64,000 bases of DNA. Origin: Nitrospirales bacterium LBB_01 (GTDB lineage: Bacteria > Nitrospirota > Thermodesulfovibrionia > Thermodesulfovibrionales > Magnetobacteriaceae). The notes under the pieces were generated by a model. It did not search any database. It was not told where the DNA came from and saw only the letters and a list, made by a program, of their open reading frames with translations. Position 1 is the stretch's first letter, and every line of letters starts with the position of its first letter. Positions 28,231 through 37,643 of this stretch are shown in pieces. The stretch covers positions 682,001-746,000 of the forward strand of contig CP049016.1 in NCBI GenBank assembly GCA_004376055.2. Direction: 5' to 3'. The translations under genes and the position numbers were made by a program.

Positions 28231-29154
28231 GTGAATCCGCTGGTATCAATAATAATACCGACATACAATCGTGGAGAGCTTCTTAGAGAAACTCTGGAAT
28301 CTGTATTAGCTCAGACATATCAGAATTTTGAAGTTATTATCGTAGATGACTACTCGGAGGATGCCACAGAAGCCATTGTAAAAAGATTTAAAGACAGCAG
28401 AATAAAATTTTTACAAAGCCGCATCAGACACATCATAGCTGCAAGCCGCAATCAGGGGATTAAAGAGGCCTCCGGTGAATTTATAGCGTTCGTTGACTCG
28501 GATGACTTATGGCTGCCGGAAAAACTCCAAAAACAGCTTGACACTTTTGCCGCCCATAAAGACATCCTTGCAGTGTCAACAAACGCCATGTTTTTCCCGG
28601 GATTTAAGAAACCTGCCCTTGATTATACTGAACACAGGATTGTGCTATTTAAGGATATGCTTTATGACTGTGTAGTGGTGAACTCAAGCTCGGTTATAAG
28701 AAAAGAGGTCGTTGACGCTATTGGGTATCAGGATGAGAACATGAAAGCCACTGAGGATTTTGATTATTGGCTAAGACTGCTCAGGTACCGGGACAGGAGT
28801 ATTCTTGTGATGAAAGATGTTTTGGTGAAATATCGGTTTCATACCGGAAACATAAGCCCGTCAAGCGGCAACATGACGCATATGAATGAGTTTGGCTTCG
28901 TTGAATATGCTCTCAGAAAACACCTTGATTTTGATCCAGAGCACGTTGAAAGAGCTATAAAAAACAGGAAAGTAAGAGCTTACAAATTAGACACCTGTAA
29001 CAGCTACAGGGGCGGCAACATGGGTCTGATAGAGTTTGTAAAACATGACGGATTAAGTCTGGTTGAAAAACTGAGGACAGTTGCCGGCAAGAATTTTCAG
29101 TTAATCAGAAATTTAAAAAATAATTTAATAAATAGATTCGGGGGGAGACAATGA
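28231..29154 (+). CDS. Glycosyltransferase family 2
   Basis: About 307 residues. It begins NPLVSIIIPTYNRGELLRET and carries the GT-A nucleotide-sugar sites VDDYSED and FVDSDDLWLPEKL, typical of inverting GT2 transferases. GTG at 28231 gives the usual family N-terminus; a TTG at 28216 also opens the frame. Its stop overlaps the purD start (ATGA). Acceptor and sugar unknown. It is soluble, without membrane segments. Confidence 0.88.
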   Translation: MNPLVSIIIPTYNRGELLRETLESVLAQTYQNFEVIIVDDYSEDATEAIVKRFKDSRIKFLQSRIRHIIAASRNQGIKEASGEFIAFVDSDDLWLPEKLQKQLDTFAAHKDILAVSTNAMFFPGFKKPALDYTEHRIVLFKDMLYDCVVVNSSSVIRKEVVDAIGYQDENMKATEDFDYWLRLLRYRDRSILVMKDVLVKYRFHTGNISPSSGNMTHMNEFGFVEYALRKHLDFDPEHVERAIKNRKVRAYKLDTCNSYRGGNMGLIEFVKHDGLSLVEKLRTVAGKNFQLIRNLKNNLINRFGGRQ

Positions 29155-30431
29155 AGATACTGGTGATAGGCGGCGGCGGGCGTGAGCACGCCATCATATG
29201 GGCTTTAAAAAAGAGCAAACGGGTGGATAAGGTTTATTGCTGCCCCGGTAACGCCGGCATTGCCGCTATGGCCGATTGTGTTGACATAGAGGTGGATAAC
29301 GTGAAGGCTCTTATAGATTTCGTAAAATATGAGTGGATAGACTGCACAATTGTGGGCCCTGAGGTACCACTTTGTGCCGGCATTGTGGATACATTTGAAA
29401 AAGAGGGTTTAAAAATATTTGGCCCAAACCATAAAGCCGCTCAGCTTGAATGCTCTAAGGCCTTCTCTAAGGATTTCATGAGACGCCACGGGATTCCCAC
29501 AGCCGATTACAAAGTGTTTTCATCAAGCATACTCGCAGAGGAATATGTGCGCATCAAGGGCACTCCGATTGTAGTTAAGGCAGATGGGCTTGCCGCAGGC
29601 AAGGGGGTTGTGGTAGCAGGTACCTCCGATGAGGCAGTCTCTGCCATCAGGTTAATCATGAATGACAGGGCTTTTGGCGCGGCAGGAGACAGAGTCGTCA
29701 TAGAGGATTGTATTGAAGGCGAGGAGGCCTCCTTCATGGCCTTTACCGACGGTAAAACGATAATTCCTATGGTCTCATCTCAGGACCACAAACGCGTGTT
29801 TGATAACGACACTGGGCCAAACACCGGAGGCATGGGCGCTTACAGTCCGGCCCCAGTGATAACTCCAGATATGGAAAAAGTGGTCATGGAAAAAGTCATG
29901 AAGCCTGTAGTCCATTATCTTGCAAAAGAGGGTATCATATACAAGGGAATTCTCTATGCCGGACTTATGATTAAAGACGGAAAGCCTTATGTGCTTGAGT
30001 TTAACTGCCGACTTGGCGACCCTGAAACTCAAGCTGTCCTCATGCGGCTTGAGACGGAACTGATTGATATAATATTTGGCGTAATTGAGGGTAATTTGGA
30101 TAAAGTGAAAGTTGAGTGGTCAAACAGACACTCGGTTACTGTGGTGTTAGCCTCAGGCGGGTATCCCGGGAAATTTGAAAAGGATAAACCAATAACAGGA
30201 CTTGATAAAATAATGCCGCTCAAAGATGTGGTTGTCTTTCATGCCGGAACGGGGTATAAGGACAATTCCATCGTGACTGCAGGGGGCAGAGTTTGTGCTG
30301 TAAGCGCACTAGGCAGAAACGTTAAAGATGCTCTTGATAAAGCCTACTCGGCGATTAAACTGATACACTTTGACAATATGCACTACAGAAAAGACATTGC
30401 ACACAGGGCTGTCACACTTAAACCGGAATAA
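29151..30431 (+). CDS. purD: Phosphoribosylamine-glycine ligase
   Basis: Second step of purine synthesis: ATP-dependent joining of glycine to phosphoribosylamine. It is 426 residues long. The start KILVIGGGGREHAIIWAL, the ATP-grasp signature GMGAYSPAPV and EFNCRLGDPETQ are diagnostic. Complete and of normal length. Coupled to the GT2 gene by ATGA; no other pur genes nearby. Confidence 0.97.
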   Translation: MKILVIGGGGREHAIIWALKKSKRVDKVYCCPGNAGIAAMADCVDIEVDNVKALIDFVKYEWIDCTIVGPEVPLCAGIVDTFEKEGLKIFGPNHKAAQLECSKAFSKDFMRRHGIPTADYKVFSSSILAEEYVRIKGTPIVVKADGLAAGKGVVVAGTSDEAVSAIRLIMNDRAFGAAGDRVVIEDCIEGEEASFMAFTDGKTIIPMVSSQDHKRVFDNDTGPNTGGMGAYSPAPVITPDMEKVVMEKVMKPVVHYLAKEGIIYKGILYAGLMIKDGKPYVLEFNCRLGDPETQAVLMRLETELIDIIFGVIEGNLDKVKVEWSNRHSVTVVLASGGYPGKFEKDKPITGLDKIMPLKDVVVFHAGTGYKDNSIVTAGGRVCAVSALGRNVKDALDKAYSAIKLIHFDNMHYRKDIAHRAVTLKPE

Positions 30432-30484
30432 GGTCATTAAGAGTGATTAACCATTAAAGTAAAGAATATTTGAAAAGATCAATC

Positions 30485-30510
30485 CGCAGATGACGCAGAT
30501 GAACGCAGAT
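30485..30510. repeat. Short direct repeat CGCAGAT, three copies
   Basis: CGCAGAT occurs at 30485, 30494 and 30504 in the gap between purD and the kinase gene, giving a run like CCGCAGATGACGCAGATGA. Role unknown. Confidence 0.5.
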
Positions 30511-30618
30511 AAAAAAAATACAATCTGAGGGTAAAATTCTTATTCTCATCTTCTATTAAGCAATGTGTATCTATGAGTCTCTTCTAAAGGTTTATTGTGT
30601 TATAATATATCTGTTTAT

Positions 30619-32016
30619 ATGAAAAAATTCAACCTGTTATACGACTCCACAATTGCCATGACAAAAATTGGCAGGTACCGGATATTGCATGAGCTTGGGG
30701 CAGGAGCAATGGGGCTTGTTTATCGTGGTGTGGATACGATTATTGACAGGGTGGTTGCCATAAAGACAATCAAAATGGGGAAAGCCATAACAAATGTCAA
30801 TTTAAAGGATATGCTCACTCTGTTTTATCAGGAGGTGAGAATTGCCGGAAAGTTATCCCATCCTAACATAGCAACCATTTTTGACGTTGGTGAATTTAAT
30901 GACATTCACTACTTTGTGATGGAGTACGTGGACGGAGTTAATCTTAAAAGCATAATCATGGAAAAAGCATCGTTTAGACTTATTGAAAAGGTAGGGTTAC
31001 TGATTCAGATAGCCAATGCGCTTCACTATGCGCATCAAAGAGGTGTGATTCACAGAGACATAAAACCTGCTAACATAATGATTGTCTCAGACGACAAAAG
31101 AGCAGTGCGGGATTATCAGGTTAAGATTATGGACTTTGGTATAGCTATGCTCTCATCCTCAAACACTGGCATTGGCAAACAATCCTCCGAAAGAATTCTG
31201 GGAACTCCCTCGTATATGTCGCCTGAGCAGATTTCAGGACTGGAGCTTGACAGACAAACAGATATTTTCTCATTAGCCTGTCTTGCGTATGAATTTCTTG
31301 CGGGTAAAAAACCCTTTTCAGCGCCCACGCTTCCCGAACTCTTTCAGAAAATAAAGACCACCACACCTACCCAACTTTACAAGATTGACCCCACTATTCC
31401 CGAGGACCTCAGCAAGTGTATATTAAAGGGACTTGAAAAAAACAAAGAATACAGATACCAGTCCGCAGGTGAATTTGCCGATGAGCTGGAGATTTTTCAT
31501 AATCGTGAGGAGTTGCTGGAGACTCAGAAACTTGATATATCCAAAGAATATGCCGATAAGGAATTCCTGCAAAGCCTTAAAAGAAACTATGCGTTTTTTT
31601 CTGATTTCTCAATAGATGAGCTTAACACAATTTATAACATCAGTCTTAAGCTTTCATATAAGAAGGGAGATGTGATTTTTAAGGAAAACACCGTAGGGAG
31701 TAAGATGTTTATAATCATTTCAGGGCAGGTCAAAATCACTAAACAGTTTGATGACTCAGGCACGGAAACCATATTAAACGTACTAAAGCTTGGCGAGTGT
31801 TTTGGGGAGATGTCTATCATATCGGCTGCCCCACGGTTTGCTGCCGCCGTAGCTGAGACCGATTGCAGCCTTATCGCCATCAACGAGGTAATACTAAGAA
31901 CATCAGAGCCCCGGCTCTGTCTGAAACTTTACAAAAATTTGGCTATAATTCTCACGGAGAAACTCAAAAAAAGCGATGCAAAGGTCAATGCGCTTTTGGC
32001 AAGGATGAAAAACTAG
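30619..32016 (+). CDS. Ser/Thr protein kinase fused to a cyclic-nucleotide-binding domain
   Basis: About 465 residues. The Hanks-type kinase domain contains the glycine loop LGAGAMGLVYRG, ATP lysine 49 (VVAIKTIK), catalytic HRDIKPAN (D147), DFG (172-174) and SPEQ in place of APE. After a linker comes a CAP_ED/cNMP domain (from about residue 330) with KKGDVIFKENTVGSKMFIII and GECFGEMSIISAAPRFAAAV, the phosphate-binding cassette. No helix-turn-helix follows. It could be a kinase gated by cyclic nucleotide. Start is uncertain: TTG 30595, ATG 30619 or ATG 30658; a TATAAT at 30601 suggests a promoter overlapping the first option. Confidence 0.85.
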   Translation: MKKFNLLYDSTIAMTKIGRYRILHELGAGAMGLVYRGVDTIIDRVVAIKTIKMGKAITNVNLKDMLTLFYQEVRIAGKLSHPNIATIFDVGEFNDIHYFVMEYVDGVNLKSIIMEKASFRLIEKVGLLIQIANALHYAHQRGVIHRDIKPANIMIVSDDKRAVRDYQVKIMDFGIAMLSSSNTGIGKQSSERILGTPSYMSPEQISGLELDRQTDIFSLACLAYEFLAGKKPFSAPTLPELFQKIKTTTPTQLYKIDPTIPEDLSKCILKGLEKNKEYRYQSAGEFADELEIFHNREELLETQKLDISKEYADKEFLQSLKRNYAFFSDFSIDELNTIYNISLKLSYKKGDVIFKENTVGSKMFIIISGQVKITKQFDDSGTETILNVLKLGECFGEMSIISAAPRFAAAVAETDCSLIAINEVILRTSEPRLCLKLYKNLAIILTEKLKKSDAKVNALLARMKN

Positions 32017-32113
32017 TAATACATTGTTATCCACACTGTTTTTTCAAAATCACCGTTCTTTTCCGAGTTTCTTTGTATTTTTACACTGATTTTATGTTTT
32101 TTCGCTGTTCTCA

Positions 32114-32143
32114 TTGACAAAATATTCAAAATGGGTTTATATT
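32114..32143 (+). promoter_or_regulatory. Sigma-70-type promoter of the glutamate synthase genes
   Basis: TTGACA at 32114-32119, an 18-base spacer, TATATT at 32138-32143. It lies about 75 bases before the first glutamate synthase gene in an otherwise gene-free gap. Confidence 0.6.
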
Positions 32144-32217
32144 ACTTACCGCGTCGTTTGGTGTGGTGTGATGGACACATTTTTAGAAAAATTTTTTAAA
32201 ATAAGAGGCAAAAAAAC

Positions 32218-33345
32218 ATGTGCCGGTTAAGCGCAATAACTTCAGGAGAGTACATCTCTCCAATGGAAAATGTACTGTCCCTTGAGACTATGAAAGAGGG
32301 ACACGATGGCTCTGGAATGGGTCTGATTTTAAAAGACCTCGGCGGAGAATTTGAATCTTTTAAAAAATACCCCATTCTCTCTGGAATTTGCTCAAAAAGC
32401 GGCATGAAGGAACTTGACAACTTCATGTCTGCGTCTGGTTTTAAGTCTGTCCACTCATGGCATCCTAAAATCAAACCCGTTACCGGCGTTAAGGTAAGAG
32501 ACTGCTACTTTGCAAACGTTTATGACTACCCGGATGAGTTTCAGGATAAATCCACTACTGAAAAAGAAGCCCTCCTTCTTGACATCCGCCTTAAACTCAG
32601 AGCTATGGGGCAAGAGGATGAATCCATCATAGTGTTTTCCTTCTACCCAGACATCCTTACTCTTAAGGAGGTTGGCGATCCGATACAATTAAGCGAATTC
32701 TTTGGTCTTGATCAATCCTCACTTAAGGCAAAGATAATTCTAGCTCAGGGCAGGCAAAATACCAATTACGCCATAAATCTTTACGCTTGCCATCCGTTTT
32801 TTATTCAGGGTTATGGTTCTATGACAAACGGCGAGAACACCGCATTTGTCCCAATTAGAGAGTATCTGACAAGCCGCGGGTTACCGGGCTACATTGGCTA
32901 TAACAGCGATAGCGAGGTCTTTACTCACATTCTGCACTACACCAACAAGGTGTTGGGTTATCCGCTAAAATACTACAAAGACGTTATCACTCCGCTTAAA
33001 AAAGAAGAGATTGAGGACAGACCGGATAAGGATTTCGCTATGTATATGAAAATGTGCCTACGGTTTCTCTGCATAGACGGCCCAAACTGTGTGATAGGCT
33101 TTACACCGGATGGGCACTGTTTTATGGTGCAGGATGCTAAGAAGCTGCGCCCTGGAGTCGTCGGCGGAGTTCCGGGCAAATATGCCCTTGTCTCAGAACA
33201 GTGCGGACTTAACAGCGCTATTTCTGAAAGAGACCCATCCACGGATATTTACCCTATGAGATACGATATGGTTATTGTCTCACCGCAGGCAAAGGAGGTA
33301 AGAGTATGGAACCAGCTGCAAGGTTGGACCAAAACCATGAACTAA
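32218..33345 (+). CDS. Glutamate synthase, class II glutaminase domain protein
   Basis: A 375-residue protein corresponding to the N-terminal amidotransferase part of GltB. The N-terminal nucleophile is Cys2 (MCRLSAIT), exposed after removal of Met. The segments GHDGSGMGL and GRQNTNYAINLY are consistent with an Ntn amidotransferase. It would release ammonia from glutamine for the FMN subunit encoded next. Overlap with that gene is 40 bases, and the downstream gene has a strong ribosome site inside this one. Separate subunits of this kind are known from archaeal-type and some bacterial glutamate synthases. Confidence 0.85.
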   Translation: MCRLSAITSGEYISPMENVLSLETMKEGHDGSGMGLILKDLGGEFESFKKYPILSGICSKSGMKELDNFMSASGFKSVHSWHPKIKPVTGVKVRDCYFANVYDYPDEFQDKSTTEKEALLLDIRLKLRAMGQEDESIIVFSFYPDILTLKEVGDPIQLSEFFGLDQSSLKAKIILAQGRQNTNYAINLYACHPFFIQGYGSMTNGENTAFVPIREYLTSRGLPGYIGYNSDSEVFTHILHYTNKVLGYPLKYYKDVITPLKKEEIEDRPDKDFAMYMKMCLRFLCIDGPNCVIGFTPDGHCFMVQDAKKLRPGVVGGVPGKYALVSEQCGLNSAISERDPSTDIYPMRYDMVIVSPQAKEVRVWNQLQGWTKTMN

Positions 33346-34967
33346 CACTTAAAGACTTTCCATATATAATAAGGTGGCGCTCTGACAGGTGTAAGCGCTG
33401 TGGGCGTTGCACTGCAGTATGCCCAATGCTTGCGATTACTCCCTCAGTTACAGCGAAGCGTACGGTTGGGTCATTTGGCCCTGTGCCAAACCCAAAAGTT
33501 GAAAGAAGTGTAGAAACCGTCGTAAAACAATCTTCAAACATTGCAAACTACTGCACAGGATGCGCCACTTGCTCTTTGGTCTGCCCTAATGAGGCAATAG
33601 AGCCGGAGTTAAACCCGACACACAAATTTCTAACCCTTAAAAACACAGGGGGGCACCCTTACACTCGCGGCGGTCGCCGTAATGACCCATTAGTGTCAAC
33701 TCTTGACAGGCTTAAATTTACCAGAATTTCAATGCTCACTGACCCGGCGCTTGACGCAGGCAGACACGAGTTCAGAATACGCACATATCTGGGGCGCATT
33801 CTGCCCCCCGATGAGCTGCCGGTTACTGTCTCCGATGGCAATGTAGCGATGGATAAAAACTCCAAAATATTCATACCTCCTGTAAGAGAAATATACCCTG
33901 TCATGATAGGCAGTATGTCGGTTGGGGCGCTCTCTCCTACGATGTGGGAGGGGCTGGCTATGGGCATTACATATTTAAACGAGGTTGAGCATATGCCAGT
34001 GGTTATGTGCTCAGGCGAGGGCGGAATGCCGCTTAGGCTCTTAAAATCAAGATTTATTAAATACTTCATACCTCAGATAGCCTCCGGATATTTCGGTTGG
34101 GATGAGATTATCAGGGCGATTCCCCACATGGTAGAGGACCCCTGTGCGATAGAGATAAAGTACGGTCAAGGGGCAAAGCCCGGTGACGGCGGTCTTCTTA
34201 TGGGTCATAAAGTGTTAAAGTTAATTTCGGAAATCCGGGGAGTGCCTATCGGAGTTGATTTGCCCTCCCCTCCCACACATCAGACAAAGTACTCTATTGA
34301 AGAGGCTGTCGCTAAGATGATTCAGTCCATGTATATGGCGTGGGGCTTCAGAGTGCCGGTGTATCCTAAGATTTCTGGCTCAAAAACGGCAAAGTCCGTG
34401 CTTAATAATCTTGTACGGAACCCGTACGCTGCGGCGCTTTCAATTGATGGCGAAGATGGCGGCACTGGGGCGGCTTATAATGTGTCAATGGATAAGATGG
34501 GACACCCTATAGCTTCTAACATAAGAGACTGCTACCTTGACCTTGTTAAGGCTGGGAAACAAAATGAAATCCCGCTAATAGCGGCAGGCGGCGTTGGTAA
34601 GAAAGGTAATCTGGCGGCAAACGCTGCATCATTAATCATGCTTGGCGCATCAGCAGTATCCATTGGCAAATACATGATGCAAGGAGCGGCAGGATGTCTT
34701 GGCGATGAAAACAACCGCTGTAATGTCTGTAACATTGGGCGGTGTCCACGCGGCATAACCACTCAGGATCCGAAACTATACAGACGTCTGGATTCGGAAA
34801 AAGTGGCCGAGCGGGTTGTAGAAATCTATAAGTCATTGGATGTGGAACTTAAAAAGATATTTGCTCCGCTAGGCAGGAGCACAGAGCTTCCCATCGGAAT
34901 GTCTGACGCTATTAGCGCCGATGATCCTGCAATTGCAGAAAGGCTTGGTATTAGCTATGTCTGTTAG
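33306..34967 (+). CDS. Glutamate synthase FMN subunit with ferredoxin domain
   Basis: A 553-residue protein. Two [4Fe-4S] sites are at the N-terminus: C29-x2-C32-x2-C35-x3-C39 (CKRCGRCTAVC) and C83-x2-C86-x2-C89-x3-C93 (CTGCATCSLVC). The central FMN TIM-barrel has ISGSKTAKSVLNN, IDGEDGGTGAAYN and AAGGVGKKGNLAANAASL, followed by CNVCNIGRCP, the 3Fe-4S-type cluster loop. This is the catalytic barrel that makes glutamate from 2-oxoglutarate and ammonia. Ribosome site AAAGGAGGT before ATG 33306. Confidence 0.9.
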   Translation: MEPAARLDQNHELTLKDFPYIIRWRSDRCKRCGRCTAVCPMLAITPSVTAKRTVGSFGPVPNPKVERSVETVVKQSSNIANYCTGCATCSLVCPNEAIEPELNPTHKFLTLKNTGGHPYTRGGRRNDPLVSTLDRLKFTRISMLTDPALDAGRHEFRIRTYLGRILPPDELPVTVSDGNVAMDKNSKIFIPPVREIYPVMIGSMSVGALSPTMWEGLAMGITYLNEVEHMPVVMCSGEGGMPLRLLKSRFIKYFIPQIASGYFGWDEIIRAIPHMVEDPCAIEIKYGQGAKPGDGGLLMGHKVLKLISEIRGVPIGVDLPSPPTHQTKYSIEEAVAKMIQSMYMAWGFRVPVYPKISGSKTAKSVLNNLVRNPYAAALSIDGEDGGTGAAYNVSMDKMGHPIASNIRDCYLDLVKAGKQNEIPLIAAGGVGKKGNLAANAASLIMLGASAVSIGKYMMQGAAGCLGDENNRCNVCNIGRCPRGITTQDPKLYRRLDSEKVAERVVEIYKSLDVELKKIFAPLGRSTELPIGMSDAISADDPAIAERLGISYVC

Positions 34968-35050
34968 GGGTCAGCGTTCCCCTGAAGGGGATTCCCCTGC
35001 CCAGGCGTATAGTGATGTATAACATTGTATAAGAGGTTGGATAGAAAACT

Positions 35051-37387
35051 ATGAGTAAGAAAATAACGATAAACGGTAAGGCAGATAACAACAGAGTGCC
35101 GTCAAGAGTGCTTGAAGAGGCAATACAGGCGCATGTTGAAAAGGGCGTAAGAGACATTACCATAACCGCAGACGGACAACACGGCATTGGCGGGCGAATA
35201 TGGCCTCGTGGTGAGACTGTACGCTTTAAGGTTTATGGCTCACCCGGGCAGCGGCTTGGCAGCATGGGAATGTTTGGCACTGAAATAGTTGTCCACGGGA
35301 GTGCCTCAGACGATGTCGGTTGGCTAAACTGTGGGGCTAACATCACAGTGCTTGGCGATGTCACAAACGGCGCTCATAATGCCGCAGCTCAAGGTATTCT
35401 CTATGTACAGGGCAGCGGAGGTGCACGGTGCGACACAATGACTAAGCATAACCCAAAGCAGCCTCCGCCTGAGTCATGGTACTTTAGAGACGTAGGCGAT
35501 ACATTTGCCGAGTTTAAAGCCGGAGGAATTGCTGTAGTGTGCGGAGTAAACCCCAAAAATCAGCTAAGCGTTCTTGGCTATAGACCATGCGTTGGAATGG
35601 TCGGCGGCGTTGTCTATTTCAGAGGAAAAATAAGCGGCTATAGCGAAGAGGATGTTAAACTCCTTGAGCTAACCGATGCCGACTGGGATTGGCTTACTCC
35701 TAAAATGAAAACCTACCTTGAGGCGATAGACAGGGCTAACTATTTTGATGAGTTGACCCATGACAAAGGCGCATGGAAGAAACTGATTCCATACACCGCC
35801 GCAGAGCGCTCCAAAAAGAGTGTTTTTAAGATGACAATTGCTAAATTTAAATCAGATATATGGGAAAATGGAGTTGGAAAAGGAGGCATATTTGCAGAGT
35901 ACGTAAATCATCCGCTTACTCCAATTCCTTATATTACAACTGGCGCCGACAGAAGATATAAACCCCTGTGGAGCAACAAAAAATATGCCCCACCGTGTCA
36001 GGGAAACTGCCCAAGCGGTATTCCTACACAAAAAAGAGCGGCACTGATTCGGGATGACAGACTTGAAGAGGCACTGGAGCTTATCCTTCAGTACTCGCCC
36101 CTTCCTGCTACCGTGTGCGGCGAAATCTGCCCTAACCTCTGTATGGATGCCTGTACAAGAGGACACATTGATAAGCCGCTTGACATTAAAGGTCTTGGCA
36201 AAGCAAGTCTTAACGTTAAAGCGCCAAAGAAAGAGCCATCCACTGGCAAAAAGGTAGCTGTAATCGGAGGAGGCCCGGCTGGGCTTTCGGCCGCATGGCA
36301 ACTTGCGCTTAAAGGGCATTCGGTAGAACTCTATGAGGAGGCTGAGGAGATAGGCGGTAAGCTTGAGTTATCTATTCCACGAGAACGGCTGCCTCAGGAT
36401 GTGCTTCAACATGAGCTTAAAAGGATAAAAGATATAGGGATAAAAATTAACTATAAAGCTGCTATAGATTCAGCTAAATTTAACGAAATATACAAAAGCC
36501 ACGATGTAGTAATTGTGGCAGTAGGAGCGCATAAACCAAGAAAGCCATCTTTCTCAGGCGTTGAATCTGCCATAAGCGCTTATGATTTTCTACGGGGTCT
36601 CAATACGGGCAAAACCTATGACCTTACCGGTAAACGGGTACTTATCATAGGAGCTGGAAACGTTGGTATGGACGTTGCTGCACAGGCCTACCACACAGGA
36701 GCCAAAGAAGTAACGGCTGTCGATGTGCAAAAACCTGCGGCGTTTGGAAAAGAACTTGAAATTGCACAATCCCTTGGCACTAAGGTTGTGTGGCCAAAGT
36801 TCACTGACAAATATGTGAAAGAAGAAAATAAGGTCTATTTTACCGACGGCTCAACTATAGACGCCGATGTTGTCATATACTCAATAGGTGATATTCCGGT
36901 AACTGATTTCCTGCCTGCAAGCGTACACACAAACAAAGGCGGCTCAATTGAGGCCGATGAGGTCGGGCACACATCCGATGCTAAGGTCTTTGCAATTGGG
37001 GATGCCAAACAACAAGGGCTTGCAACACACGCCATAGGTCAGGGTCGGCACACAGCGCTTGCCGTGCACACGCTTCTTACTGGAGGCGCATTCTATAGAC
37101 CTGCACCAGTGCTCCCGATACCTTACCAAAAGATAAAAGACGTATATTATGAGGTGTGCAGGGATACTCAGTTTTCGGCAAAATCTGAAGGACACAAATG
37201 TATGTCCTGTGCTGTCTGCCGTGACTGCCACATGTGCGAAGCGGTGTGTCACGTGGGAGCCATAAGCAGAGTAACCCCAGAAAGCGGCGGCTATGAATAC
37301 GTCTCAGATGACAGCATATGTATAGGCTGCGGGTTTTGCGCTGGAGTGTGTCCTTGTGGTATTTGGGAGATGGTTGAAAATAAGTAA
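35051..37387 (+). CDS. Glutamate synthase GXGXG domain fused to GltD-like oxidoreductase
   Basis: A 778-residue fusion. The N-terminal third is the GltB C-terminal beta-helix (GXGXG) domain (GTEIVVHGSASDDVG, VLGDVTNGAHN). Then come the GltD cysteines (C316, C320, C356, C360, C364, C368), the FAD site VAVIGGGPAGLSAA (403-416), the NAD(P) site VLIIGAGNVGMD, and a C-terminal double ferredoxin domain (CMSCAVCRDCHMC ... CIGCGFCAGVC). With the two genes before it, it completes a three-gene glutamate synthase. An 83-base gap upstream holds the small palindrome CCCCTGAAGGGG. Electron source may be NAD(P)H or ferredoxin. Confidence 0.9.
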   Translation: MSKKITINGKADNNRVPSRVLEEAIQAHVEKGVRDITITADGQHGIGGRIWPRGETVRFKVYGSPGQRLGSMGMFGTEIVVHGSASDDVGWLNCGANITVLGDVTNGAHNAAAQGILYVQGSGGARCDTMTKHNPKQPPPESWYFRDVGDTFAEFKAGGIAVVCGVNPKNQLSVLGYRPCVGMVGGVVYFRGKISGYSEEDVKLLELTDADWDWLTPKMKTYLEAIDRANYFDELTHDKGAWKKLIPYTAAERSKKSVFKMTIAKFKSDIWENGVGKGGIFAEYVNHPLTPIPYITTGADRRYKPLWSNKKYAPPCQGNCPSGIPTQKRAALIRDDRLEEALELILQYSPLPATVCGEICPNLCMDACTRGHIDKPLDIKGLGKASLNVKAPKKEPSTGKKVAVIGGGPAGLSAAWQLALKGHSVELYEEAEEIGGKLELSIPRERLPQDVLQHELKRIKDIGIKINYKAAIDSAKFNEIYKSHDVVIVAVGAHKPRKPSFSGVESAISAYDFLRGLNTGKTYDLTGKRVLIIGAGNVGMDVAAQAYHTGAKEVTAVDVQKPAAFGKELEIAQSLGTKVVWPKFTDKYVKEENKVYFTDGSTIDADVVIYSIGDIPVTDFLPASVHTNKGGSIEADEVGHTSDAKVFAIGDAKQQGLATHAIGQGRHTALAVHTLLTGGAFYRPAPVLPIPYQKIKDVYYEVCRDTQFSAKSEGHKCMSCAVCRDCHMCEAVCHVGAISRVTPESGGYEYVSDDSICIGCGFCAGVCPCGIWEMVENK

Positions 37388-37397
37388 AAATGTTTAA

Positions 37398-37583
37398 GAT
37401 GCTAAATCTGGTAGAAGGTTTTATGTCAGTTGAAGATATACATAAAGGAACTGGATTCCCGCTCGTAGGCGGGAATGACAAAGGAGTGGATTTGTTTCTT
37501 TTTCTGTCATTCTTTCTGTTTTTGTCATTCCTGCGAAGGCAGGAATCCAGTTTTTTATTAGCGGAGTTAACTACAAAGTCATT
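37398..37583 (+). mobile_element. AGTTAACTCCG-type MITE-like element, copy E
   Basis: The right end GCGGAGTTAACTACAAAGTC is clear; the left end has decayed. The two opposed palindromes are intact: CTGGATTCCCGCTCGTAGGC (then GGGAATGACA) near 37450, and TGTCATTCCTGC with GCAGGAATCCAG near 37522-37550. It fills the gap between the glutamate synthase genes and the PEPCK-like gene. Confidence 0.65.
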
Positions 37584-37643
37584 TAAACAAATTAATAAAT
37601 AAAACGTTTAAAAAATAAAACTTGAAAAAAGGAGTTTGAAAAG

